Positions 1-8,852 of a DNA stretch of 64,000 bases are shown piece after piece (the first letter of the stretch is position 1; every line of letters starts with the position of its first letter). The translations under genes were made by a program, and so were the position numbers. The notes below the pieces were generated by a model. It ran no database searches. It was not told the DNA's origin and saw nothing but the letters and a program-made list of their open reading frames with translations. This stretch comes from Lachancea mirantina (taxonomy: Eukaryota; Ascomycota; Saccharomycetes; Saccharomycetales; Saccharomycetaceae), in assembly GCA_900074745.1 (NCBI GenBank), contig LT598468.1, forward strand, positions 868,001-932,000. The letters run 5' to 3'.

Positions 1-1237
1 AGGGCTTGGCTTCTTGAAGTTTCCAACTGCCGCTTTTTGAACTGCTTTTGAGTTAGTAGCTGGATAAAAAACGGAAGACAATAGGCTCTCATCATTTTCC
101 AAAAGAGATTTAGTTGAATGCAATCCGATAACTTTGGTGATTTTATAACGTTTTGTATTGTTGTCAAGTTTAGTCTTACTGGGTCTTTTTAAATTGATGT
201 TATGCAATCGACACAATTTTTGAAAGTTGGGTGATTTCTCGGTTTGTGCGAGTTCCGGAATGCGAATTTCTGGCTGCTTTGGCTTGGATTTTAATGGTTT
301 CCCGTCTTCAGGCTTGCTGTTTTGTCTGGCTGTATTTAACGCTGACAATCTGGCGCTCAGAGACGAAGTTGCTGTTGAGCGACCACTAGGTAAAGCACTT
401 TGTTGATTTCTGTTAAGAAATGCAGATAATCCAGAGGGCATTGGCTTTTCTAAATTACTTTCAAAGGTCCCTTTAACCTGTTGAAGTGAAGCCAATCGTT
501 GTGCAAGCGAAGAACCGGTAGAAGAATATACACGAGCATCCACTTTCCTTCCCTTGCGGTCTTGCAGCTTCTGCAGAGCTCCTGAGGTACTCAAACTCGA
601 TCCACGACTCAAAGAAACAACTTTTTCGGCTTCCAGCGCTCGATGTCTCGCCAGGCGTTCAAGCAGCGACAAAGATCCATTATCTCCTAAAAAAATCACA
701 CAGTTAATAATGCTGGGAAAGGAACAAGATATAGGGCCTGTAGAACCGAAACCCAAACCAGTCCCTCACCAGCATCCCTTCTCGAATAGCAGCGGTAAAA
801 ATTTGCAGAAACAATATGCCTGATAAAAGGCGTCATACAGCTTTCCAGCCCGATAACGTCGCCCACTCGAGATGACTTAAACATTCAAACAAAATGACGA
901 GAGAAAAATGAGGATATGGTGGAAAACTTGGTTACTGTTGGTTCTCCTCCCACAATGGAATATACATACCTTCTGGTTGCTTTTTTTTCTTTAAAGTCCG
1001 TCTCAATTCTTTCATGGCTTGATCAAAATCAAATTCACTATCAAAAATGGCTAATTTAACACTCAAATTGGTCCATCCTTGGTACTCCGAAAGTTCTTTT
1101 TTGGCCCTGGGAAACATTTCATGCATAAGTTCGTACTCGTCGTCATTTAAATAATCGTCGAACTCGGCCTCATCCTGGAACTCAGGAACGTCGTTTTCAT
1201 AATCAACATCTGCATCATCATCATAAGGCCCTGACAT
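1..1237 (-). CDS. HBS1: HBS1/SKI7 ribosome-rescue GTPase / exosome cofactor, 5' part, alternatively spliced
   Basis: Partial gene that runs off the left edge. Exon 1 (1237-970, 89 codons plus one base) encodes an acidic N-terminus with a DEAEFDDYLNDDEYELM stretch and a UBA-like helical part, closely matching yeast Hbs1. The original frame reads straight into an intron at a GTATGT donor (969-964). Two acceptors fit. The first is at 687 behind TATTAAC and opens a 215-codon, Ser/Lys-rich open segment. The second is at 42 behind a perfect TACTAAC and skips that segment. Both keep phase 1. Known: a single Lachancea kluyveri gene makes Ski7 (exosome-Ski bridge) and Hbs1 (Dom34 partner, stalled-ribosome rescue) by alternative 3' splicing. 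I infer the same here. The GTPase domain lies outside the window. Neighbour MRPL20 is as in S. cerevisiae YKR084C-YKR085C. Confidence 0.9.
42..969 (-). other. HBS1/SKI7 intron with alternative 3' splice sites
   Basis: The donor GTATGT is at 969-964. The proximal acceptor ends at 687 (TTTTTTTAG) with branch-like TATTAAC at 709-703, giving a 283-nt intron. The distal acceptor ends at 42 (GCAG) with a perfect TACTAAC at 58-52, giving a 928-nt intron. Another CAG acceptor at 27 would also keep frame. The 686-42 stretch is open for 215 codons in the frame set by the proximal acceptor, as expected for an alternatively included coding segment. Splicing itself is inferred from signals and homology. 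Confidence 0.82.
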
Positions 1238-1580
1238 AATAGCTTCTAAGAGGTTTGAAGTTCGTTAAGTATTGGTGATAATTGGTGATTCTTAATTTAA
1301 GAACTTCATTTTTCAAAAATCTCTATAGTGATGAACTACTTTTGCCGCAAGAGAAATGATGATGACATGAATAAACAAGGCATTTTAAGCAGAGAGGCAG
1401 TGTAATCGAATACTCTAAAAATTTCAAGCCTCCAGTAAAATGCTGTAAACACCTTTCAGCGCTTCAAAATGTCAACCAAAAGATGAGATACGGTGCCGTT
1501 AAGAAGCCGACCAGTCAACTCCATCATACTTCGAATGCTTTACTAATTACAGGACTACCAGATCATATATACCGAGACTT
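1238..1580. other. Intergenic, HBS1 promoter side
   Basis: This is the spacer between the HBS1 start codon and the MRPL20 stop codon, both genes being on the minus strand. It should hold the HBS1 promoter and the MRPL20 3' end. No RNA gene or coding stretch seen. Confidence 0.6.
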
Positions 1581-2186
1581 TCAAGCTCTGTACCATAGTT
1601 CTTTTCTCTTCTTACGGTCGTCTCTCGCCAGGGTTCGTTTTGGATGCCATTGTTGTTTGATTGCGTGCAAACGACCAGCCATTTCTGCTTTCCTTTGCGT
1701 TGACGCAGATGAAACCAGCGAAATGAATAATGGTGAAACGTTGAACTGTTTGGCAAGCGCCTTTCTGGTGTATTTCTCTGGGTTTTCAGCGCGTAGTGCG
1801 ATAATTTCGGCTATTTGATTTGGTTCCAAATGGTAAGTTTTATCCTTTGACGCACATAGCACAGCTCCCTCTTGCGCCTGCACCTGGTCTCCGCTTCTAA
1901 TGTCGTCCAAAAACTGTCTTCTAGGATCGTTGGAGGGCAGAAATGCTTTGGGAATCGTTTCGCTATTGATCGAGCCCGTGGACAACGACTGTGAAGGGTG
2001 GTGATACAATCCCGGCTCGATTTTGGCTCGCATGACGCCTCGGTAATTGTGCGCAGAACTTTTTGGGTTGTACAAATTGGGAGTCGCCTTCAATTTAGGT
2101 ATACTTCGTCCTGCCTTTTCGACCAAATCAATGGGTCTTTTCAACTGCGTGGAAACCGCATGAAATCGCCTGGAAAAGCTGAGCAT
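1581..2186 (-). CDS. MRPL20: Mitochondrial ribosomal protein of the large subunit (mL58, Mrpl20)
   Basis: A 201-residue protein of the mitochondrial large ribosomal subunit. The chosen ATG gives MLSFSRRFHAVST, an amphipathic, Arg-rich, acid-free start typical of a matrix presequence. The longer open frame would begin at GTG. The C-terminal half is the conserved part: EIIALRAENPEKYTRKALAKQFNVSPLFISLV followed by a basic tail ending in RKKRKELWYRA, read here from two adjacent blocks. The order HBS1-MRPL20-PRP16 equals YKR084C-YKR085C-YKR086C. It is divergent from PRP16 across about 440 bp. Confidence 0.88.
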   Translation of the reverse strand: MLSFSRRFHAVSTQLKRPIDLVEKAGRSIPKLKATPNLYNPKSSAHNYRGVMRAKIEPGLYHHPSQSLSTGSINSETIPKAFLPSNDPRRQFLDDIRSGDQVQAQEGAVLCASKDKTYHLEPNQIAEIIALRAENPEKYTRKALAKQFNVSPLFISLVSSASTQRKAEMAGRLHAIKQQWHPKRTLARDDRKKRKELWYRA

Positions 2187-2628
2187 CTCTGTGTGAAGGC
2201 GCGAACTTGAAAGCACTAGAATGGGATCCTCTCAAATATCCTTTGGGATGAGCAGGCTTGCGATGGTCAAAGTTATGATTTCCGACTGTTTTTGATGGCT
2301 CCAAGTCGATAAATTTTCAAAACTTCACTACGTAAATAATGATATGTTAATCATTTCACGAGAATCGAAACCCACAGCAACCAGCGTGAGTTGGAAGCTC
2401 ATTACACGTCAGAACATGTATCATTTGCACTAATTAAAGTGAATATGAGATTATTTCGCGGCTTGCGGGCCAATATCGGATAGGTATTCGAACAAATAAC
2501 CAAAGTCATGATATATCACTTTATACGACATATTGAATTGAACGAAGTTCACTATATACGAAATTTGAATTCTAGACAAATCACCAGAACTAGTGAGCTC
2601 ATCTAGTATACATTCACAGGCCTAAAGC
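2187..2628. promoter_or_regulatory. Divergent promoter region, MRPL20 / PRP16
   Basis: This AT-rich spacer separates two head-to-head start codons. It must hold both promoters. No certain TATA box or RNA gene was identified. Confidence 0.5.
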
Positions 2629-5600
2629 ATGGTCCAAGATCTGCGTGAATGGATCCAGGCACAGACCAGCTCCAATGTGACTCCAAATTTTTTGCAAACC
2701 ATAAAAAATCTGGGCAGAATTCACGCGGCCGATCGTGAGAAATTCATTAAAGCATGTAAAGCACTAGGGAAGTTCAATGGTCATGAGGAATTCCTAGAAC
2801 GTTTGCATGGAGAGCTCAACACAGTTTCTGAACAACAAGAGGACCACGGGTTGCAAATTAATGAACCTGAAGAGACTTTTCTAGCCCCAAAACGTGTTGT
2901 ACTCGATAAGAAAGTGACATCGCAGCGTATTCTGAAGCAAATTGAGCTTGGTCTACAAGACGAAGCAGAGGATGAAAACGTTGCGAGACTCCGAGATATG
3001 GAGTCTGGATATAAGAAGCTATCGAAACCGTCTTTGTTCAAAAGATTGTCCAAAAACAAGGCCAAACATTTGAAGGAATATGCTAATACGTCAGGCATTG
3101 AGCCATCCAAGACCCGTATTCTTCAGGAGGTAGGAAAGCCAGGAATACCGACGGATGACAACCAGGACACAAATATTCGACAAGCCGCTGAATATCTGTC
3201 TATTCCGGCTTTTTCCACTCGTGCCGTTTCGAGTGTAGACTCGAATAACGCTGAAGACACTTACGAAAGTGGCAACGACTTGCCTTCAGACGAAAGTGCA
3301 GTTGAGGAAGACCGGGAGTGGTACGACCATGAAGATGACTACAGTAATGCCATTGATGATTCTGTGGTTAGTACTTTAAATTTCAGACGACGAGGAAGCT
3401 CCAACCGGAGGAACCAAGAATCAAATTTTAATGATTTGAAATCCGAGCTTCATTTAACACCCATTTCACCTGCCCAACGTGCAAAACTTGTTCCCCCGTT
3501 TTTGACCAGTTTCAGAAATTCCGACGGAGAATCGGTATTTCTGCACTTTTTAGATGCCTCTTCCAAATTCACAAGTAATGTCGATCCATTCCGGAATCCA
3601 GACAGCGAATTTTCACTCAATGCGAAAAGAGGCAGTCGATTGGTGAATGAGAACAGGCACATGGAGGCTAGAAAGTCTAAAGCAGCAGAAATCGCTGATA
3701 ACTCCGAGACTGCCATTGCAGCTGTTGTGGGACAACCCAATGGGGTTGAGCAAGTTGCGAGCGGCAGGATAGGGGACAGTGCAAATAGCGCCCCTCGAGA
3801 ACCTCCACCAAGCTTTGAACAAATTCAAGAATCGAGGAGGGGACTCCCCGCCTACCAAGTGAAATCTGAGCTTCTCCAAATCGTGAGAGATAATCAAGTA
3901 ATAGTTATCATTGGTGAAACAGGTTCCGGTAAAACTACCCAAGTGCCCCAATTTTTATTCGAAAACGGGTTTTGCAAGGATGGCAAAATGATTGGCTGCA
4001 CGCAACCACGACGTGTGGCGGCAATGTCGGTGGCTACTCGTGTGGCTCAAGAGATGAATGTTGAGTTGGGAGAAAAAGTTGGATACTCGATTCGTTTTGA
4101 AGACAGAACTTCTCGTGGAACCAGAGTCAAATTTATGACTGATGGGTTGTTGTTAAGGGAAACTCTTGTAGATCCGTTGCTGGACAAGTACAGTTGTATC
4201 ATTATGGATGAAGCGCATGAACGGACATTAAGCACTGACATTCTTTTCGGCATTTTCAAGGACCTTTTGTCAAGAAGGCGAGATCTTAAGCTTATCATAA
4301 CATCGGCAACCATGGACGCTAATCGCTTTTCGAATTTTTTTGGAGCCGCTCCGCAATTTACAATTCCAGGGCGCACTTTCCCTGTTGAAGTTGTCTATAG
4401 CCGCTCTCCAGTCAGCGACTATGTCGAGTCCGCGATTACTCAAGCTAGCAAAATCCATTTGGCGACTCCAATCACAAGTGGGGACGTCCTGATCTTCATG
4501 ACGGGTAAGGAAGATATCGAAGCCACCTGTAGCGGATTGAGAAGCAGGCTTTCCGAAGTTCAACTAAGGAGAACGAAAGAAAATATGAATGATCACGCTG
4601 AAAGTATTGAGATCCTTCCAATCTACTCAGCTTTACCGGCCGACATTCAAGGAAAGATCTTTCATAAGACTTTAGGGAAGAGGAAAGTCGTTGTTGCGAC
4701 AAATATAGCTGAAACATCATTGACGGTGGACGGCATACGATACGTTATAGATTGTGGGTATTCCAAACTTAAGGTTTACAGTCCACAAATTGGCCTTGAT
4801 AGTCTGAGAATGGCGCCCATTTCTCTTGCCAGTGCTAATCAGCGCTCGGGTCGGGCAGGTCGTACTGGACCAGGAATTGCCTATAGGTTGTACACTGAGG
4901 ACACAGCCTACGACGATATGTATACCCAGGCCATTCCAGAAATTCAAAGAACCAACCTTTCTAACACTCTTTTGTTGCTAAAATCACTTGGCGTACGAGA
5001 TCCTCTCAAATTTCCGTTCATTGACCCGCCCAATGAAGTAACGGCGTTATTTTCTTTATTTGAATTGTGGGCTATGGGGGCTCTTGATAACCTTGGAAAC
5101 CTGACCCAATTGGGGACCGAAATGGCCAATTTTCCTCTCCAACCCGCTTTGTCAAAAATGCTTTTGATAGCTTCGCAGAACAAATGTAGCGAAGAAGTGC
5201 TCACTATAGTCTCCATGTTATCAGTACCACAAGTTTTCCATCGTCCCAAAGCAAGAGAAGAGGAGTCCGATCAGGCGCGGTCGCGATTTTTCGTTCCCGA
5301 ATCCGATCATCTTACGCTTCTGAACGTTTATTCTCAGTGGAAAGCAAACCAATATTCGGCCAAATGGTGTAAACGACATTTTTTGCAGTTCAAATCATTA
5401 CAAAGAGCGAGGGATATCAGAATGCAGCTTTGTAGATCAATGGAAAGACAAGGTCTCTACGTCGAATCTTCTGGCACTGATTGGTCTATCGTCAGAAAAT
5501 GCATATGCTCAGCGTATGCGCAACAAGCCGCGAAGATTGCTGGTCTCAGCAAATACGTGCATTTGAAGAACGGACTTGAACTTCGACTGCACCCCACTAG

Positions 5601-5970
5601 TGCCCTTCATGGAGCCGGAGATCTTCCTCCTTATATCGTTTATCATGAACTGCTTTTGACTACAAAAGAATACGTGAATATCGTTACTGCAGTAGATCCA
5701 TTGTGGCTCATGGAATATGAACCGCTGTTTTACAACTTTACCAGAAGGTCTGAAAATGATGGAGACTTAGATATTTCGGATCATAAAGGCGACGAACTTG
5801 ATCTTTGTCTCAAAAGCTGGGCAATAAAAAGAGCCAACCTTCTTCAAAATATGACCTTGGATTCCCAGGTTCTGGATGCCAAGCCGATTTCGCAATTACA
5901 ACAATCCAAAAGGGCCCAATCTTCAAAAAAAACTGTAAACGTGGGCTTCAAAAGAAGAAGGCCGCTGTGA
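2629..5970 (+). CDS. PRP16: DEAH-box splicing ATPase Prp16
   Basis: A 1113-residue spliceosomal RNA helicase. In S. cerevisiae Prp16 remodels the spliceosome after the first transesterification and proofreads lariat formation. The N-terminal ~370 residues are charged and low in complexity. The helicase core follows: motif I GETGSGKTTQ near residue 428, Ia TQPRRVAA, II DEAHERT near 527, III SATMDANRF near 558, V ATNIAETSLTVDG, VI QRSGRAGRTGPG near 737. Winged-helix, ratchet (HA2) and OB-fold regions occupy the rest, and the tail ends in a basic VGFKRRRPL. The length is near the S. cerevisiae 1071. It is convergent with OMA1 with only 23 bp between stop codons. Other DEAH helicases (Prp2, Prp22, Prp43) are possible by motif alone, but synteny (YKR086) fixes the call. 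Confidence 0.95.
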   Translation: MVQDLREWIQAQTSSNVTPNFLQTIKNLGRIHAADREKFIKACKALGKFNGHEEFLERLHGELNTVSEQQEDHGLQINEPEETFLAPKRVVLDKKVTSQRILKQIELGLQDEAEDENVARLRDMESGYKKLSKPSLFKRLSKNKAKHLKEYANTSGIEPSKTRILQEVGKPGIPTDDNQDTNIRQAAEYLSIPAFSTRAVSSVDSNNAEDTYESGNDLPSDESAVEEDREWYDHEDDYSNAIDDSVVSTLNFRRRGSSNRRNQESNFNDLKSELHLTPISPAQRAKLVPPFLTSFRNSDGESVFLHFLDASSKFTSNVDPFRNPDSEFSLNAKRGSRLVNENRHMEARKSKAAEIADNSETAIAAVVGQPNGVEQVASGRIGDSANSAPREPPPSFEQIQESRRGLPAYQVKSELLQIVRDNQVIVIIGETGSGKTTQVPQFLFENGFCKDGKMIGCTQPRRVAAMSVATRVAQEMNVELGEKVGYSIRFEDRTSRGTRVKFMTDGLLLRETLVDPLLDKYSCIIMDEAHERTLSTDILFGIFKDLLSRRRDLKLIITSATMDANRFSNFFGAAPQFTIPGRTFPVEVVYSRSPVSDYVESAITQASKIHLATPITSGDVLIFMTGKEDIEATCSGLRSRLSEVQLRRTKENMNDHAESIEILPIYSALPADIQGKIFHKTLGKRKVVVATNIAETSLTVDGIRYVIDCGYSKLKVYSPQIGLDSLRMAPISLASANQRSGRAGRTGPGIAYRLYTEDTAYDDMYTQAIPEIQRTNLSNTLLLLKSLGVRDPLKFPFIDPPNEVTALFSLFELWAMGALDNLGNLTQLGTEMANFPLQPALSKMLLIASQNKCSEEVLTIVSMLSVPQVFHRPKAREEESDQARSRFFVPESDHLTLLNVYSQWKANQYSAKWCKRHFLQFKSLQRARDIRMQLCRSMERQGLYVESSGTDWSIVRKCICSAYAQQAAKIAGLSKYVHLKNGLELRLHPTSALHGAGDLPPYIVYHELLLTTKEYVNIVTAVDPLWLMEYEPLFYNFTRRSENDGDLDISDHKGDELDLCLKSWAIKRANLLQNMTLDSQVLDAKPISQLQQSKRAQSSKKTVNVGFKRRRPL

Positions 5971-5993
5971 CATAACGCATAAGTAGTGAGATA

Positions 5994-7040
5994 TTATAAC
6001 CCCCACGAAGATATTGATGCGAAAGATGGTGACCCGAAGAACTTTTGGAAACCATCATAGTATCCTGACATGACACCACAGTCGGACTGAGCATATATTT
6101 CTTCAGCTTTAGGAAGCCATTCTCTCATGTTTTCAATTCTTTTGGCACTGGCAGGATGGGTACTCAGAAACTCAATGTTCAACATACCGGGTCTTTTGGA
6201 TCGCTGTTCAAATTCTGCCATTCGTTGCCAAAGCCTTACGGATTCCTCAGGATGAAAGCAGGCACGCGACATGATCATTAGCCCGATAAAATCCGCCTCA
6301 GATTCCATTTGGCGCGAGGCAGGCATTCTTAAAAAGGCATCAAGGATCAATCTATTGAAGATATCGGCTCCGGTTACTGTATACAGAATTCCACTGAGAA
6401 TTGAGTATATCGGAGCCTTTGACAAGTTTTCAGAAGTGTGCCGAGCAAGTTGGTGAGCAAATTCATGCGACAAAACCGTTGCAAGCCCATCTTCGTTTCC
6501 ACAGATACTCAAAATCGAACTAAAAACGAAGACTTTGCCTCCAGGAAGAACAAACGCATTCGGTGGAGCCCGAGGATCGTTTACAATATGGACTTCCCAA
6601 TTAACACCGCGAATCAACTCCTGATTGATATCCTGGTCTTCTTGAGCCGCCTGGACGATTTTTAGGAATATTTTACTGACATTTCGCGTCAAAGGATGGG
6701 CAGCCGGAAGAATTGAGCCCCGGGTCTCTTGAAGCATTGAATTGTAAGTATAAGCTCCAATTTTGAGTTCTATCCATCTTGGTAACCATATAAACCGTTT
6801 CCTACCACTAACGGGTGCTTCTTCCAAATGTGTCACGTAAAACAAGGTTCCACCCCCCAAGACCACTGCTAAATACTTCCTTGACGTTGCATCCGTGAGT
6901 AAGTTCCAAAAGGTCCTTTTTTGGTTGTTACCATCGAACCTTCGGTAACTAAGTTGAGAATAATTGAAGCCTGGTCGCTTCTGTAACCACCCAGGTTTCA
7001 ATGGAGTCTTGAAGAGCCTTGAAATACCGGTTTTGAACAT
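5994..7040 (-). CDS. OMA1: Mitochondrial inner-membrane metalloendopeptidase Oma1
   Basis: A 348-residue M48-family zinc protease of the inner mitochondrial membrane, part of quality control under stress. The zinc motif HEFAH lies near residue 190 in the context VLSHEFAHQLARH, with a downstream glutamate in SRQMESEADFIG as third ligand. A hydrophobic segment (YLAVVLGGGTLFYVTHL, about residues 55-71) is the membrane anchor. The basic start MFKTGISRLFKTPLK suits a mitochondrial presequence. The open frame extends upstream to a TTG, but this ATG is the first in frame and gives a length like S. cerevisiae (345). It is divergent from the RTS2-like gene with about 150 bp between starts. Confidence 0.92.
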   Translation of the reverse strand: MFKTGISRLFKTPLKPGWLQKRPGFNYSQLSYRRFDGNNQKRTFWNLLTDATSRKYLAVVLGGGTLFYVTHLEEAPVSGRKRFIWLPRWIELKIGAYTYNSMLQETRGSILPAAHPLTRNVSKIFLKIVQAAQEDQDINQELIRGVNWEVHIVNDPRAPPNAFVLPGGKVFVFSSILSICGNEDGLATVLSHEFAHQLARHTSENLSKAPIYSILSGILYTVTGADIFNRLILDAFLRMPASRQMESEADFIGLMIMSRACFHPEESVRLWQRMAEFEQRSKRPGMLNIEFLSTHPASAKRIENMREWLPKAEEIYAQSDCGVMSGYYDGFQKFFGSPSFASISSWGL

Positions 7041-7060
7041 CCTTTTGGGTTTTAGATTAA

Positions 7061-7096
7061 TGTTCGACTTGATGTTCGACTTGATGTTCAAACTCA
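7061..7096. repeat. 12-bp direct repeat in the OMA1 leader
   Basis: The unit TGTTCGACTTGA occurs exactly twice in tandem (7061-7072, 7073-7084), followed by a decayed third copy. It lies just upstream of the OMA1 start codon, in the shared leader/promoter with the RTS2-like gene. Confidence 0.85.
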
Positions 7097-7193
7097 AGTT
7101 TATCTTAAATATATCAAGCTCATCGAATCGAACTATAATACTATGAACCTTAGCTGAAGAGACATAAGAGAGGTGACAAAAACGATCAAAACT

Positions 7194-7919
7194 ATGGGGA
7201 CTGCTGAATTTGGGACTGCTAAATATCTCAGTAAGCAAATGAAGGCCAAAGGTCTTCAAAAACTACGATGTTACTGTCAAATTTGTGGGAAACAATGTAG
7301 GGACGAAAACGGGTACAAATCGCATTGTAGATCGCCATCACATATGAAAAGGATCAGTCAAATGACGCCCAAAGATGTGGATAAGTTTACGGAGCTGTTT
7401 GAAAAGAGTTTTTTGAAGGTTCTGAGACTCTCACATGGTGAAAAGAAAATCGAAGCCAACAAGTTTTACAATGAATTCATTCAGGATAAGGATCATATAC
7501 ATATGAATGCGACCAAATTTACGTCTCTGACAAAATTTATAGTTCATTTGGGCAACAGCGGGAAGATTAGAATTCATGGCACCGGGGACGGTGACGGCGA
7601 CAGTGACGACGACAGTGACAGTGTCAATGTTGAAGAGGGAAGAGTCTTTATAAGCTTTATCGACAATTCGTTCGAAAATTTGATGCGAAATGAACGACTG
7701 GACAAAGTTACGCAATCGGAAGTGTCGGATCAGGACGTGAGAAACAAATTGCTGCAGCAGCAGATTAAAGAGGGGCAAAACTCGGTGGAGACCGACGATA
7801 ACGACAAGGCAGAAGTGCCAACTGTGCGAGTCGACAAAGTCGCCATAAAGCTACCCAAAGCAGAGTCCAAGGGCAAAATCACCAAGAAGAAGAAGAACGT
7901 TTTCAAGACGAGGGAATGA
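7194..7919 (+). CDS. RTS2: Kin17-like zinc-finger nucleic-acid-binding protein (Rts2-like)
   Basis: A 241-residue protein of the Kin17 family, whose members bind DNA/RNA and act in replication or RNA metabolism. The start MGTAEFGTAKYLSKQMKAKG is the conserved Kin17/Rts2 N-terminus. A C2H2 finger follows (C28-x2-C31-x12-H44-x5-H50). The winged-helix-like Kin17 middle domain spans roughly residues 55-155 and is interrupted by an acidic Asp-rich run encoded by GAC/GGT repeats (nt 7585-7625). The tail is basic (ITKKKKNVFKTRE). The longer open frame begins at GTG, so the ATG at 7194 is chosen. Convergent with TVP38, stop codons 9 bp apart. S. cerevisiae RTS2 is YOR077W, so this gene is out of place relative to the YKR block. 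Confidence 0.85.
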   Translation: MGTAEFGTAKYLSKQMKAKGLQKLRCYCQICGKQCRDENGYKSHCRSPSHMKRISQMTPKDVDKFTELFEKSFLKVLRLSHGEKKIEANKFYNEFIQDKDHIHMNATKFTSLTKFIVHLGNSGKIRIHGTGDGDGDSDDDSDSVNVEEGRVFISFIDNSFENLMRNERLDKVTQSEVSDQDVRNKLLQQQIKEGQNSVETDDNDKAEVPTVRVDKVAIKLPKAESKGKITKKKKNVFKTRE

Positions 7920-7928
7920 CACCCTAAT

Positions 7929-8852
7929 TCAAAGAACATCAAATGACATGTCCGCGTCCTGGGCTTGTCTCAATTCCCGTTGTCGTTTGGTTGCTTTCCG
8001 GTACACGATCCACGCCGTAAGTATCTGAACTATAGCAGTGACCACCAGACTGATCACATCAAAGATCCTAGATCCAGTTGATCTAGATTCGCCCATGTTT
8101 TTCAACCTCGATCCCACGAAAAGGTACAGAAACAGCTTTGGAGACATTAAAACAGTGGCTTTGCTGAAATTCAGTACACTAACACCGTAAATACCCGCGA
8201 TTGCGCCGTTTGTATAAGAATAAGGGAAGGGACAAAGTCGAATAAGTGTGATCGTAAGATAACTGTCGTCATCTTGTAAGATGGAGGTCAATGCTTCGAA
8301 TTTGGAATTCATTCTGACCAATTTTTCCGCTTGGGATTTCAGTAACGTCTTGAACACCACGAAGGCAGAAATAGAACCTGATGCAGTACCAATGAATAGC
8401 GTTACGAATCCCTTTGCCGATATGCCATAGGTAAGACCCACGCAAGTAGCTAAAGAGGAAAACCCAATGAGTGGTGGGAACGAAACCAAATACAACAATG
8501 CGATAAACACCAGTGGGAAATATTTTTTTTGTTTGATTTCATCTGATGCTTGCGCTACAGCTTGCATTATCCTGTTATGGTATACCAACATCAGAATCAC
8601 GAAAACCAAGTTCACAACACCTGCAAAAACGAGCAAAAATTTCTTCCACATGGGTAAAGATTGCCAAACTCCTAATAACTTTCGCGCGAGTCTTTTACAA
8701 TGATACATGGCTCGTTGTAACGGTGTCATCGTGTACAAGTCAAGGAAATCTTCATCAAAATCATCGAAATTTTCATCCGGTACCAATCTGCTTGGGTTTG
8801 TATTAATGTCATTATGTCCATTGCTAATCATGGCTTCATATTGGTCTGCCAT
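7929..8852 (-). CDS. TVP38: Golgi VTT/DedA-family membrane protein Tvp38
   Basis: A 307-residue multi-pass protein of the TVP38/TMEM64 (VTT, DedA) family, located in Tlg2-containing Golgi compartments and related to lipid scramblases. The cytosolic acidic N-terminus is followed by hydrophobic segments near residues 70-90, 112-135, 140-165, 215-250 and 265-285. Family landmarks are the re-entrant loop FPPLIGFSSLATCVGLTYG and RLCPFPYSYTNGAIAG. The order PRP16-OMA1-TVP38 matches YKR086-YKR088, with the RTS2-like gene inserted between the last two. Confidence 0.92.
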   Translation of the reverse strand: MADQYEAMISNGHNDINTNPSRLVPDENFDDFDEDFLDLYTMTPLQRAMYHCKRLARKLLGVWQSLPMWKKFLLVFAGVVNLVFVILMLVYHNRIMQAVAQASDEIKQKKYFPLVFIALLYLVSFPPLIGFSSLATCVGLTYGISAKGFVTLFIGTASGSISAFVVFKTLLKSQAEKLVRMNSKFEALTSILQDDDSYLTITLIRLCPFPYSYTNGAIAGIYGVSVLNFSKATVLMSPKLFLYLFVGSRLKNMGESRSTGSRIFDVISLVVTAIVQILTAWIVYRKATKRQRELRQAQDADMSFDVL

